A DNA stretch of 64,000 bases from Glossina fuscipes (taxonomy: Eukaryota; Arthropoda; Insecta; Diptera; Glossinidae), in the NCBI RefSeq assembly GCF_014805625.2, contig NW_024003855.1, positions 1,122,801-1,186,800 on the forward strand, read 5' to 3'. The notes under the pieces are model-generated. The model worked only from the letters and a program-made list of their open reading frames with translations, was not told the origin of the DNA and made no database searches. Each line of letters opens with the position of its first letter. Within the stretch, counting starts at the first letter, position 1. The translations under genes were made by a program, and so were the position numbers. Below are positions 1 through 11,271 of the stretch, in pieces.

Positions 1-37
1 ATTTCAATATACGTGCGCGACGCGGTTATGGTAGGAT

Positions 38-283
38 ATGTCAAAGATCCTTCTATTAAGTTTAGTGACGCTAAATAACACTGGCGCAACCTGTACGATT
101 GGGCATCTGAATTGTAAAAGTTTAAATTATATGAAGACTGACGAGATTAGGAAATCTGTTTGTCATACGGAATGGGAGGTGGTTGCCTTTAGTAAAACCT
201 GGTGGAATAGTCACATTTCTTCAAATTCGGTTAATATTCCGGCACATAGTTTGTGCAGGTTGTGCAGAGAGATAGATAGATAG
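38..283 (+). pseudogene. NL1 APE-type endonuclease, N-terminal remnant
   Basis: The translation has the usual opening of a LINE endonuclease: an 'IGHLNCKSL' strand carrying the conserved Asn, then 'KTDEIR', then 'VVAFSKTWW', where families normally have a Ser-Glu-Thr-Trp signature. The catalytic Glu is replaced by Lys here, so the nuclease would be dead. The piece ends with a Cys-Arg ... Asp-Arg pattern matching the family's R-x-DR segment and then hits a stop. In an active element this domain nicks the target DNA for target-primed reverse transcription. Confidence 0.7.
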
Positions 284-428
284 ATTTGAATAGACCCAGC
301 TGAGTTCTTTGCTATATCGGTTATTGGGGTGATGAAAAACTTATTTGATGAAGTAGAGGCATCTGAGGTAAGGTACTAAGCCGCATTATTCACTTGCCGC
401 GCTCAGTTACATTTTAATCAAATACGAT

Positions 429-833
429 AATGTTATTATCATAGATAACCTCAATTCCAATTTGATTAATCCTGCGCAATCTGCCTTGATATTTAATTTC
501 TGTCATCTACTAAAAACAGCGGTTGTACACAATTCCCTCCCCACCTATCGTAATGTAAGGTGCGGCTCTACTTCACATTTTGACAATTTTTTAATAGCTA
601 ATATGGAACTACCGGCTTCGGGACAATGCCAGTTGGCAAATATCTTTCACCATGCCTTAATTTACGTGACTTTTAATAGCTGCCTCGGTAAGGCGGATAT
701 ATCTTCGGAATTTTACGATTATAACAGAGTGAATACTCGGGCATTGAGATCCTTAATTGGCTCATATGACTTTAACGGTGTATACAATACTTTAGATGTG
801 GACGATCAGATGAATATTTTGATAGGTAACTAG
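429..833 (+). pseudogene. NL1 endonuclease, C-terminal remnant
   Basis: The frame is open from about 429. It begins 'NVIIIDNLNSNLI', the position of the GDFN strand in active LINE endonucleases; Gly and Phe are lost. It continues with 'VVHNSLPTYR', the LD-like 'FDNFLIAN' strand, and 'HHALIYVTFN', which replaces the usual SDHDLI(F/Y)VTF ending that contains the catalytic His. The piece is frameshifted relative to the N-terminal remnant. This is family recognition by eye, with no alignment run. Confidence 0.65.
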
Positions 834-1217
834 GACCTAATTTATCAAATCGTCACCAAAGTTAGACGCAAGTCTGTTGTCAATTGTGGGTCTTGATTTA
901 GTTGTAATAAAATCAAATTTTATCTTCTGTTGCGTAATTTAGCTTGCAAGGCGTATTTACGTGACAAGAATGATGGTAAATGGAGTTCCTACTGTATACA
1001 AACGAACATAGCCAAATATGTTATTAGGAAATGCAGGAGAAATGCACACTTGCAAACTTTTAGAGGTTCAAACAATAAACAACAGAGTTCAAGGATGCTG
1101 AAGATTTAAGGGTGGGTGTTGCTGAGATGAATGCCGTCAATCATCATTTCCCCAACAATCGGTAACCACTAAAAATTGGGCAAACTTAAATGACTGTTTT
1201 CCCTTTGTGGAATAAAC

Positions 1218-1991
1218 ATGTTAGACAATTTGGTAGCATCTGATAAAATGAAGTCTTTTGCGCCAGGAGTGGATGGTTTCTCTCTTAGATTCTTGAATTT
1301 AATTGGTCCTGGATTGATGCTCATGTATTATATATTATTAACCACATTCTTACTAAATTTGAATTTCCGTCGGTCCGAAAATGTGCCCGTATTATTCCTA
1401 TCAGGAAAAGTAGCAAGTCACTGGATCCCTCGAATCTCAGGCTAATTTCAATGTTGTCTATTCTCTCTAAGGTCTTTGAACTTTGAATTAGGAAACAAAT
1501 TATCAATCATCTTGACAATAACCTCTGAAAACCAGCGTGGTTTTAGAAAAGCTATAGCACTACTTTTTTGTTACTTACTGTTACGGATTCAATGCCATGT
1601 GCAGTAAGTGACAAGCATATCTCGGTGCTATTTTTGCTAGATCTAACTAAAGTCTTTGATAGTGTCGCATGTACCTTTGATTCAGAAGCTCGTGCGGGAC
1701 TCCGACTTTTCGAAGTCAGCCACTGCTCTGATAAAATCCTACTTCTCGGATGGTTTACAATTTGTATCTGTGACTGCTGTCAAGCCTGAGCCGTTAAAAG
1801 TGCCCAGCGATATGAGTCAGGGTTCAAACACAGGCTCTTTGTTCTTCACAGGGTATATGAATGACTTCTTCAATATGTTTAACCTAGTTTCTTGTAAGGC
1901 CTCCGCATTCGCTGATGGCTTCCAGCTTTTATTTTGGAAGGATATCAAGCTAGCATGGACTACCATTTGGACTGCACTTCCCGTTGTATAG
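1218..1991 (+). pseudogene. NL1 reverse transcriptase remnant
   Basis: Successive frames give the RT landmarks in order: 'SFAPGVDGFSLRFLNLI' (template-binding start), a short 'SILSKVFE' strand near 1455, 'VLFLLDLTKVFDSV' (first catalytic Asp block), 'SQGSNTGSLFFTGYMNDF' (the GVPQGS-like block), and 'ASAFADGFQLLF' at the active site. The YADD box is FADG (1908-1919), so the second metal-binding Asp is lost. At least two frameshifts separate these blocks. Minus-strand open frames here are antisense shadows. Confidence 0.8.
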
Positions 1992-2308
1992 CTGCGAATG
2001 AGCATGAGGTGAATTGGGCTAAAACATTTGGGATAATATATGAACCGCAAAATGAACCTGCATCTTGCTTTATGGGACGACCATAGCCAATGTTGAAACT
2101 GTAAATAGCTTGAAATGTCTGGGTTAATTGTCGACAATAAGTTTGCTTTGATGCACACACAAATATAATCGTATAGTTAAATATGCATTTCACTTAAAAT
2201 ATGCATGGTCTGAGACCATATCTCAAATTCTACGTTTTTTAGGATATTTCTTCGCTAATTTTATTAAAGTTAGATTACTCTTTAGCCTTAAAAGTTATTC
2301 TACAGAAT

Positions 2309-2494
2309 ATGCCGAAGGAACTTTTTAATGTATTTTCTTTTAGTACTTCGGTTCGCAATAACCTTCTGTTGATTCCTTGCGTTACCTGTTCTTTGGCCAA
2401 ATCCTTCCGGGTAGGAGTTATTCTTATAATTCTCTGTCCAGGAAGTTGCGACAATTTAAATGCGCTTATCTCACTTACAAACGTAGGCTTTTAA
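2309..2494 (+). pseudogene. NL1 ORF2 C-terminal tail
   Basis: A 61-codon open piece opens 'MPKELFNVF' and contains 'TSVRNNLLLIPCVTCSLAKSF', the spacing seen at the extreme C-terminus of several insect LINE ORF2 proteins (Leu-Phe ... Arg-Asn-Asn ... Ile-Pro ... Ser-Phe). It lies about 300 bp beyond the RT core, as expected for thumb and tail. Assignment rests on this pattern and on position. Confidence 0.5.
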
Positions 2495-2545
2495 TCTTCG
2501 TCGTTAATAATAAGATTAGCTAGTTACTTAATATTGGGGATGGTA

Positions 2546-4288
2546 GCGTGGGTGTGGTATGTGATATTTGCTTTCACGTTACCTACTTGGTTCCAGTTTC
2601 TTTTTTATTTCTCTTTTTTTTCTTTTTATCTTCAATTTTTTTTCACTCTCCTTTAGGAACATTTTGCTTTATTGTATATTATTATTGCACCTATGGTAGA
2701 CATTGATATCTATTATAATATGTCTTAATAGCTTTGAAGTTACAAAAATAAATAACTTAATATACATACAAACGATTATTTTGCTTAGTAAAGCAAGCAA
2801 CTTATGTATTTAAGTGATTTTGTGTATTGTATTATGCACAAAAGAAAAAGCGAAAGGAAGTCATTGTGTTTAGCACTGTCGGTGCTCACCATTGCGGTAG
2901 GTAACTATGTATGTGCGCTTGTTACTTTCAACATGAAAATAAATACAAGCTTCAATTTAATTTCAATATGTCTTCCCATAAGTCTATATCTTCTGCGTAA
3001 AATCCTTCATAACTAAGCGATCTTCTTATCTTTTAGAGCCATCAGATTTATCTTCAATTTTGAAAATCAACTTGCTGCCCATAGCTGTTATTACCATGGC
3101 TTTCAATTTATCACATATATGTTGGTCCTAAATAACTTAGTTCACTTTTAACAGGTCCGAGTCATTTGTTTACCAAGCATTAAATATATATGAGTTACTG
3201 AATCGTTTTCAGTATAATTATCAGCTAAAAAACTTTCCCATGCCTTCATTTTTGAAAACCGCTCATTTCTTTGTGAAGTGGAATGTGCCTTCGCTTTTAC
3301 GGCCTATTCTGATTGACTAATGTTTTTCGATGTAGGTATGCCAATATAATAATAGTGTTGTTACTTCTTTGTTATCTACTGTAAACTGCCGTTGTTATCT
3401 ACTTCTTGCCGTTAATAAACAATAATAGTTAAGCAATTCTTATTGGTTTTAACATTTCTTTTTTTAGGACAAATTAATGCAAAGCGTCCACATTTTTTAA
3501 ACTCCGTTTTTATGCGCATTATTCTGATAACGTTAGCAAAATGGGCCATTTCATAGCAAGTTTTATTTAAAAGTATAGAAGAAAGCCAAATGAAAAAAAT
3601 GATGTTCAGTTGTGCTCGAGCCTTTTACACCCAACACCTTAACGTTAAAAAACAATCGAAATATATGAAATTTCGTGATACTACTGGGTGAACGCGGTCG
3701 AGTTTTTCCATTTTATGTAGATACTGCAGAAACGCCTGTAAAGTACACGTTTAATTTTTTATCGTTTATCTGTACGAGTTTATGACTAATTTGGCACCTT
3801 TTCAAAAGGTTCTAGAAATTTTTAGAATATTTGAAAAGTGTCGCAAGAAGTGCATTCATTTTTGTTTATTCAGACATAATGGTATTTGTTATTGAACGCA
3901 AAAATTTGAGGGTTTATCATGAAAACAGGCGACAATGCAGTAGAGAGTTATATATAAAATCTAATCATGTAAGAAAATTTTCGGGTAGTCGCTAATTGCG
4001 CTCTCTGAGTTTCATCAAAACTGCTGTCGCTGGGAACAAATTTGCACTATTATTGAGTATAAATCAACAAAAGTTACCAAAAACTCTCTTTTAGAGTTAC
4101 CTTAATAAATAAACATATGAAAAAGAAAAATATAAACATCTGTTAGAGATTGAGATATTTCCCATTTTGAAAATTTAAATGTGTGAATTGTGAAGAAAAA
4201 GAATAAATAAATTTCGCGAAGGTAGGTACAACTATTTTTTAAATATCGAACGAAATTAAAGCATGCTAACTAATGTGTACATTTCCAG
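2546..4288. other. AT-rich intergenic DNA, no recognised gene
   Basis: Begins with a T-rich low-complexity stretch (about 2600-2660). The 70-codon open frame at 2804-3016 has no recognised motif and is within chance expectation for this composition. A hairpin at 3798-3838 is listed separately. A possible acceptor (3878) and donor (3969) bracket a short open frame, but its phase does not fit the candidate exon at 4289, so no exon is called. Confidence 0.5.
3798..3838. repeat. Hairpin (9 bp plus 5 bp stems)
   Basis: CTTTTCAAA at 3798-3806 is the exact reverse complement of 3830-3838. Inside it, TTCTA (3810-3814) pairs with TAGAA (3823-3827) around an 8-nt loop. It sits in AT-rich DNA, where short inverted repeats arise by chance, so no function is assigned. 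Confidence 0.5.
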
Positions 4289-4431
4289 CACAATATGTCG
4301 TAACTTCCTTTTACGCTCGCTCAGAAGAGGAAAGCAAGGCCAACCGTGACGCACAAGAAAGGATCACCACGAATCAGGGGCTTTGCAGGATGCCTCCTAT
4401 CTCCCAACACTACCTTAAAAAGAACAAATAA
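4289..4431 (+). CDS. Candidate terminal exon of an unknown host gene
   Basis: A good 3-prime splice site precedes this segment: a branch-point-like 'TGCTAACTAAT' about 20 nt upstream and 'ACATTTCCAG' ending at 4288. The frame beginning with codon 4291 is open for 46 codons to a TAA at 4429-4431 and reads as a hydrophilic, charged peptide ('YARSEEESKANRDAQERI' inside). An AATAAA overlaps the stop. No homologue is recognised, and a matching upstream exon in the right phase was not found. Chance remains a real possibility. Confidence 0.22.
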
Positions 4432-5147
4432 ATTGTCTTTAATATTTGCAAGCGACGTAAAAATATATATTATATCGCTGTATGTGGACTTAGACAGCAG
4501 TTGCTTGTTTCTAAAGCGGCATTTCATTGCGTTCTGGAAAAAATTGGTGTGAAAGGCGCTGTGAGGAGTACATATATAGCGCCAATGCTGCGCTTAGCCA
4601 GCGTTGAGAGGTTACCGGTGGCTTACCTGTAACGATCATAATGTAAGCGCTGCCAAAAACACGTTATCAATTATTGTAACATAAGTGTGCAAAGGCATTG
4701 AACTATAAACGCGCGCACAAAGGAATAGTTTTGCCAGAAATTTGGTATTTCACGACCATTATAACATTCCTACTATTTATAACAGCGTCTGAATGTGTTA
4801 ATGAAATACATACATGCTTTTCAAAGCCAGCGGAAAATGGATTAATTTTCATTAATCAGAGAGGAAAACACCGTTAACCCAAATGTTAGTAAGTAATCTG
4901 AATATTTGTATATCAGCAACATCTTTCTATTTACATACCTATAAACACTTCTTTCTACATTTGCTGCAATGGAACGAAAATTATGGAAGTCAATTTCAAA
5001 TTTCCCGGATCTCGCATGTGAGAAGGCACTCCAGTGAAAGTTTATATAGAACTATTATTGGACTCGCCATGATAGCAACGCTTGGCTGCTAGTGGAAAAA
5101 AATTTTTTTTTTAAAAACTACGTCTTTCAAATATTTTTTCCTCCTAG

Positions 5148-5266
5148 AGACTACCTCTTAGAGGCTTCACTGATGACAACTTACCGAAGTTCTTTGGATC
5201 TCCTAAAAAAAAAAAGAAACAGGGGAATCCATTGCAAGGCGAGGAACGTTGTGAAAAGAGCCATAG
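5148..5266 (+). CDS. Candidate internal exon A of an unknown host gene
   Basis: The segment lies between a strong polypyrimidine acceptor ('ATTTTTTCCTCCTAG') and a donor ('AG/GTATGT'). Its frame is open throughout and reads 'RLPLRGFTDDNLPKFFGSP', then a run of five lysines resembling a basic nuclear-localisation patch, then an acidic/basic mix. It ends in phase 2, matching the next candidate exon across a 93-bp intron, a typical fly intron size. The family is not recognised. The lysine run comes from an A-rich tract, which weakens the coding argument. Confidence 0.3.
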
Positions 5267-5359
5267 GTATGTGTAATAGTTAGTTTTACAGTATTTAGTG
5301 TTTCAAAAATCGGACTGCAGTTTTTAACTGTTTCTTCAACTCGCTGGCGTATTCTATAG

Positions 5360-5411
5360 GAACAGCGGAAGAACCGCCATGATTCAAAAACAAGGAAAAC
5401 AGAGAAATATT
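5360..5411 (+). CDS. Candidate internal exon B of the same gene
   Basis: A 52-nt segment lies between a 'TTCTATAG' acceptor, preceded by a 'TTTTTAACTG' branch-like site and a pyrimidine stretch, and a near-consensus donor 'GTAAGTATT'. Joined to exon A it keeps the frame open ('NSGRTAMIQKQGKQRNI'). The next strong acceptor ends at 5668 ('CCGTTTTTAAAG') and would give only two more residues and a stop. RNA evidence would decide this; by sequence alone it is suggestive. Confidence 0.3.
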
Positions 5412-7209
5412 GTAAGTATTACTTGTTATGTTGATTGAAGAAAATGTTTCATATATTGGCAATTAAATGCAAATTTTTTGCGAATCTATTATGGCCTCTT
5501 CAACATTTAAATCCATTCATTATTTTATAACTTAACACAAGTTATAAATTATTTCTGTTTCATTTCATTTGACACGCTTCTTATTGTTTACATATGTGGT
5601 TTGTTTGTACAAAGAAACAAACACCAATTTACCTCTCATTTTTCACTCTCTTTCTCCGTTTTTAAAGTATTGTTGACGTTGCCATAATGGTATACGACTA
5701 GCCTTTTGACAACAAAAAAAGAGAAATGGGATGATAATCACGGCGACGACGCTTGCATGATTATGTGCCTGGATAATTCGCATACCGTTGCAATTCTAAT
5801 TGTGCGCTTTTAGTGAATCCGAGTGGTAACAACACTATTTCTAATATTACATCTTTTCTAATATCAATATTTTAACATACAAAAGTCATCTTGCGCTGGT
5901 GGAATAAGCAGTAGATTGTTAAAAGCCACCCCCGGAACAGCAGTATAAAGCCGTGGTAAGACAACCAACGACTGTTTATGCTGAAAATAACTGAAAATGT
6001 ATATAATCTACTCCATTTTTGCGGCGATTTATTTTAGTTACTTCTTATTGCATGGATGTTCTTACACAATTTGTTACAGCTCTGCTTTATAACTATATAT
6101 AAGAACAGGAATGAGTTTAAAAAATAAATTCGAACGGACAGCTTGTGTGTAAAATGTAAAATGGTACTATTGAACATTAAATCGGAGTTGGATTTGGCTA
6201 CGCCTTCGGCTTAATTTTATCAGTCTGCAATTCAGTGCCTTAAGGTAAAACCTCTTTGGCTTATTCATAAATCAACTTCAGTAAATGTCTTCTTTCTTAC
6301 AATCAATTAATTAATTTTATAGAAGTTACATCTTCATTTGCAAATAGAAATATATTCTGAAATTAGGATAGCAAAATCTCAATTTCTATAATTATATTTA
6401 AGCTCTCCTCTGTTGTTGAGGTTTAGAATGGTTCACGAAGAGTTGTGTAAAAAAAGCCTATGACGACACTCTTCTACCCAAAGTCTACGCTGGATTCACT
6501 ATGTCGATGCAAAGTCAGTATTTCAAAACTAACATACACCTGTAAACCCAGGTGTGAAATAAGCACATGAACAAACTGATGGTTTGGATATAGTACTAAG
6601 TTTTATCTTAATATTGAAATTTTTTATTGTTATTGGTAAAATTATTACCTTTGTATTTTTTGTTTTATTTATTGTTAATATTCTCTTTCTATGGATAGTA
6701 CGGCTCTAGCAGACTGCAGCTTAGACATTCAAAGGACACATAAATAACGCACTCGGCCATGGCTTTGTACCCGACAAAAAATAACGTGAAGAAAAATATA
6801 CAACGCTAGATTTTGATGCACCTTCGTAATTGTAGCTGTTGCAAATATAAGAACCATATTTACAAACTGCTTGTCTTTTGCAAGTAACTTTTAGGAAATG
6901 GCGAGGGAACTCTTACCCTGATTTATTTAAATATCGAATTTAACAAAAGGACTTTAATGAAGAAATCAAACAAGTGTTGAGTATGTAACCGAAAAATAAG
7001 GAAAAATTTGTCGATTTTTCTTAAGCATGAAGAATTGTTGTGACTTATTTCGTTGATTTTAAACTAAGCCATATAGATATAATAAAACGAAAAAATATTT
7101 AAAACCAACTTTGTTCTCCAAATCGTGATTTCAACGGACAGAAAGACTGAGAGAGATATGACTACATAAACTTCCGCTACTGACGTTGACTAAACCAGCG
7201 GTAGAGCGA
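5412..7209. other. AT-rich DNA, no recognised element
   Basis: No transposon protein, RNA gene or long open frame was recognised. It contains a TATA-associated mini-ORF (5944-6092) and a short palindrome of two E-boxes: CACCTG within ACACCTG (6536-6542) and CAGGTG within CAGGTGT (6549-6555), separated by 6 nt. If exons A and B are real, this would be intron or 3-prime UTR. Confidence 0.4.
5944..6092 (+). promoter_or_regulatory. TATA box with a 31-codon hydrophobic mini-ORF
   Basis: TATAAAG at 5944-5950 is followed 47 nt later by an ATG at 5997 opening 31 codons to a TAA at 6090-6092. The peptide (starts 'MYIIYSIFAAIYFSYFLL') looks like a signal peptide or membrane segment followed by two cysteines. 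An AATAAA lies near 6123. No homologue is recognised and an ORF this short is expected by chance, so this is a weak call. Confidence 0.15.
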
Positions 7210-7219
7210 NNNNNNNNNN
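7210..7219. other. Assembly gap (10 N)
   Basis: Ten consecutive N between 'GTAGAGCGA' and 'GATATATTAAT'. The true gap length is unknown because a run of exactly ten N is commonly a placeholder. Confidence 0.98.
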
Positions 7220-10200
7220 GATATATTAATTGGCCTCAAAGCCTTGATGCTGTTGGATTTTTTTTTTAAGCAAAATTTTTTTTAAGCAATCGGCGATATT
7301 TGAACCATCATAACTCGTGATATCATAAAAATTAGATTGCGAATGAATTCGTTTTAATACATCTATGTAGGAACTAACAAAAAATTTAGTGCAAGAATTT
7401 CACCGACTATTTAAAATGAATACATGAAACATGTACCACATATAAGTACATATGAATAGTTAGACGTGCGAAAGAATATAACAATTCTTAGATTTTGTAT
7501 TGTACTCTACGCTCTGGCAGAAAACTTTTGTACAGGTCTTATAACAAATTCCAGGCTACCGAAACTATATGTATAATTAAACGTTTACCTCGTACAATAG
7601 CAGCTTCTAACCTCTATATTGCCACTTCACTTTGTTTCAAAGAAAATTCTGGCGTCAAGCAAATATAATTACTTTTGTTTAAGATAAACCCCATAGCCGA
7701 TATTCGTCATGTATATTCTTTCTATATTCATGACTGCTTTAGAAATTGTAGCTTCGCATTTTGAGTTTTAGTATCTCGTTTGAAATTTTCAGGCACACTA
7801 CGCGATGCTACATTTTAGTTGATGACCTGTAAACATGCTCATTTTACTAATAAAATTTTTAAATATATCGTCACAACGACCTTCAAAAATATGTTATATG
7901 GGACTTATGGTCATCTAAAAATGATGGATGTTGTAACCATCAAATTTTTTCTAACAGTTGAAAAACGAACAATGCAGTAAGATGACATCATTTCCAATAA
8001 ATAACCGCAAAGTCTGTGAAATAAGCCTGTCGAATTTATGCTGTAACGCTAAAAAGACAAAACTAACGTTGTTTAAATGAACATTAACAGAAAGTTACTA
8101 TACAGGATAACTGCACCAAAAATAAATATTGGGCTATCGTGTATTTCAGGAAAACAAAATACGTTTGCTGAGTATGTCATACTTTGCTAACTATCCACAA
8201 TTTACTTGTTTATTTTCGATTGACTGCTTTTTGCACTGAAATATTTTATCAAATGATTTATTTATTATCTTTCTTTGAATTTAAAACCCTTAGGTATTTT
8301 GCTGGGATACAAATAATTTATGTTGCTATTCAATAACATTGCCATTAACTAGACAAGAATAAGCACAATCATATCTATTATACATTACATGCGATGACTT
8401 CAATATATCTACCAGGTGTAAAAGTTAATGTTCACATGGACAAAGTGTTAATATCAAGAGACAAATAAAGATAATTAGACTACCGTCTATCTCGGGCTAC
8501 ATATTTTCTTAACAAATATGGATACTTCGTACCGAAAGAACATTTCGAGGCCATTTACGTGAGTATTAATTTTTCGTAATAATAATGGTACTCAGCAAAC
8601 AATAACCCATAGATTAAAAATGTGTTAATCAACGCGCGGAATGTCTGGTAAATGCAGCAGAAGTAATAAATCACCCTAGATCAGAGGTGATAACTTTTGC
8701 AGGATGGGTTATACAATGCGAGATCAACCCTTATTATGCTGAAAAATCTTTCTTTAATGCTTATTGTATTGCTTTGTTTTTATGTTGATTGTTCTGTTGA
8801 TCCACATTATGGTTACTTGTGCATCCGCTATGATCCTTTGCCCTTTTTCATTACCTATCGCGAGCTAGTAGTGCTGTCATTGGAATCACGCAGCAGAAGT
8901 AGCTCTTACCTACGCTTAAAATATCGACCAAGTCCCATTGCGGTTAAGCGCTAAGTGCCTACTATATTTGTATCGCAATATGTAACAGTTGAGTTGAATT
9001 ATATGAATATCCCTTTTGTTTTTATACGTGAAAGACGGAAACAGGTCATACAGGTTTACGATTTTTTACAGATGTTTTAAAGTTTTAATTCTGCGCTTGT
9101 TTACGAATGGATTGTTCCACCTGTCAAACTTAAATTGTGGAATTACACTAAAGGCACGCGTGTCCTTGTTAAATGTACATATGACGCAAGATAGCCCTCA
9201 CCTTAATATAATTTCATTCGTCAATCGCTACGTCAAGATGAAATATTCGCGAATGGAATTCCGGAGTTTTAATTGCTGACTTTCGTCAGTTTTTGGCATT
9301 ACATACCATCGGCTTTATTAACTTCACCAAGAATATGTCATCTACAGCATTTAAAAATATCTTAGCTTGTTCTTATTCGCTAAATTACTGTTGGTTGTAG
9401 TATCTCTGAAGAAGGAAAGATGTCTTTACTTTCTCTTCACATCCGAAAGATTTTTGGATAATGCGTAGTTTTTTATTGCAGGAAAAAGAATCTTAAATAT
9501 CATGCTTTTTTGAGTGATGAAGAATAAATCAATTTATTCTTTAAGCAAGTACACTTTGAAATATTTCTAAATAAATTTGCTATGAAGACCTAAAATTACA
9601 TTAATATCAATGATTCGAATGTTACTATCGCTCAGCTTATATGCAGTTGTGTCAAAAATCGATATTGTATAAAAAAATCACTTGTTCTGCTTTTTATGTA
9701 TTTTAACCGACATCGGCACACACATTTTTCCACTATTTAAAATATGTTTTGCAAATAAAGAATTTTTATTGATTTGAGCTCAATTTCCGACTAATTTTTT
9801 AAAAATTATTCGTTCATGTTAATGCCTCTTGTTAAGCTCGTTGATGTCTAAAGTATACCTTTCCTTTAAACAAAAAATCTTTATAAATTTGTATTGAGCT
9901 GTACGCATAATTTTTCACCTTATTTTATTTTAAAAAATGCGTTTTACAAAGAATTTTACACAAAGTTATATGTAAGTACATTTATATCCCAAATTCACGC
10001 AAATGTTTAATCGTTTATATGTTATACATATACATATATAATCTATACATATAACAATACAACAAATACAATAGCTCAATAAAGTCTACTTACACTACGC
10101 AAAATTAAAATTTCTCTTTTTAAAAACTTCATTTATGGATTAAAGGTCAAAAAATGTATTTTATAAGAAACTAAAACTTATATCAAATAACGTTTTAGGA

Positions 10201-10411
10201 CTTTTTTTTGACTTAAGGTAAATTTATAAGGAAAAAATATACTTTAATCTCATAAAAAACACAAAATGTCTACCTACAGCAACACTGAAGGATTCAAGAA
10301 AAACATCTATATTTAACAGCATTTAGTTTTTGTAGCTGTTTTCGTACATTTGAATAATAATTCATCCATTAAAAAGAATTTCTTTATTTCTTTTCCCTAA
10401 AATGTAGGGAA
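7220..10411. other. AT-rich DNA, no recognised gene
   Basis: No element protein was recognised. The 85-codon frame at 8697-8954 follows an acceptor-like 'AACTTTTGCAG' and has a hydrophobic centre, but nothing identifies it. The frame at 9016-9279 likewise has no motif. An (AT)-rich microsatellite lies at about 10020-10065. Confidence 0.4.
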
Positions 10412-10945
10412 AAATCGTACGAAGCAATTGTAAAAACAATTGGAATTAATCGTGCTGCTATTCAAGCTACTACAAAAAATTAGAATAACACAAGCAGAAA
10501 ATAAGCAGCGATCACGTCAACCAAAAAATCTCACGGAGCATGAATATCGAAATATCAGAATTGTAGCAAATGAAAACAAAATTAGTACTGTTGCTATTGT
10601 AAAAGACCTAGAAAAATATAAACTAGTTAGTATTCCTCTCGAAACCGTTCAAATGTTTTAAGGGTCAAAGATTTTCATAGCCACATTCCAAGAAAAAACT
10701 AGTTATAAGTGAAATTAATATGATACTCCGAGTTGGAAATCTCGACAATATTGATGACATAAACTTTTGGCAAGCTGTAATATGTAGTAACGATTTTAAG
10801 TTTAGTAAATTCGGTTACGATGGTGAACAAAAAGTAAAGAGGAAACCTAATTCAACGATGACAATCCAAAATTTATTACCAACTGCAAAGCATGATGAAT
10901 TGTCTGTCATGGTTGGGAGATGCATGGCTATGAACAGCTATGAAA
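10412..10945 (+). pseudogene. Tc1-like transposase pseudogene (copy 1)
   Basis: Three frames give consecutive parts of a Tc1-family DDE transposase. The helix-turn-helix DNA-binding part is 'SYEAIVKTIGINRAAIQ'. The linker is 'HSHIPRKKLVISEIN'. The start of the catalytic core is 'INFWQAVICSNDFKFSKFG', followed by 'PTAKHDELSVMVGRCMAMN'. In active members the core reads FW..VIFSDESKF; here the first catalytic Asp region is altered (SND for SDE). The first 20 or so residues and everything after the MVWGC-like block are missing. No terminal inverted repeat was confirmed. It abuts an inverted second copy. Confidence 0.85.
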
Positions 10946-11271
10946 ATCGTTGGATCTTAAAATATTTCGGATTATATTATCTTATATTTGTGTAGGCCTT
11001 TTGGAATATCAACAGCACTAGTTTCGGATTTACAATTGTAATAATATTTGTTACAATTGTGATAATATTTTGATTTTCAGGCTCTGTAATGTTGTTTAAT
11101 TGGTCTAATCGGTGCTAATTGGCTGTGGCATTTGTGTTATTGAAATTTTTTGAAATAGTTTGACCGGTAGTACGACTACTTCCAATTGTTTGTGCTATTT
11201 CTCCGTACGAGTATTTCCCACTTTATAACCATATTTCTAATCTCTTCAGAAATTTGTTTGTATTTTTCCAT
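10935..11271 (-). pseudogene. Tc1-like transposase pseudogene (copy 2, inverted)
   Basis: On the minus strand an ATG at 11271-11269 opens 'MEKYKQISEEIRNMVIK', a typical Tc1-like N-terminus, followed after a frameshift by 'YSYGEIAQTIGSSRTTGQ'. The nucleotide match to copy 1 continues down to about 10935 (shared blocks such as 'GATTTTCATAGC'), even where the reading frame is lost. This copy has the N-terminus that copy 1 lacks, and stops where copy 1 stops. The two are joined tail to tail with arms of roughly 270-330 bp. Confidence 0.75.

Larger units (their letters stand above)
38..2545 (+). mobile_element. Decayed non-LTR retrotransposon NL1 (endonuclease-RT type)
   Basis: Four broken reading-frame pieces lie in the order expected of the second ORF of a Jockey-superfamily LINE: endonuclease N-terminus, endonuclease C-terminus, reverse transcriptase and C-terminal tail. 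The frame changes several times and stops are scattered throughout. No ORF1 or 5-prime end is visible, so the element is either 5-prime truncated or cut by the window edge. No RNase H or target-site duplication was seen. The 3-prime end is placed near 2545 because coding similarity stops at 2494 and T-rich low-complexity DNA follows. The clade within the superfamily is not assigned. Confidence 0.8.

Noticed and set aside
3878..3969. Exon-like open stretch with acceptor TTTATTCAG and donor GTAAGA
   Set aside because: Ends in a phase that puts an immediate stop into the next candidate exon at 4289; alone it is too short to support.
8697..8954. 85-codon frame after an acceptor-like TTTTGCAG
   Set aside because: No recognised motif and no donor or partner exon; left as undetermined.
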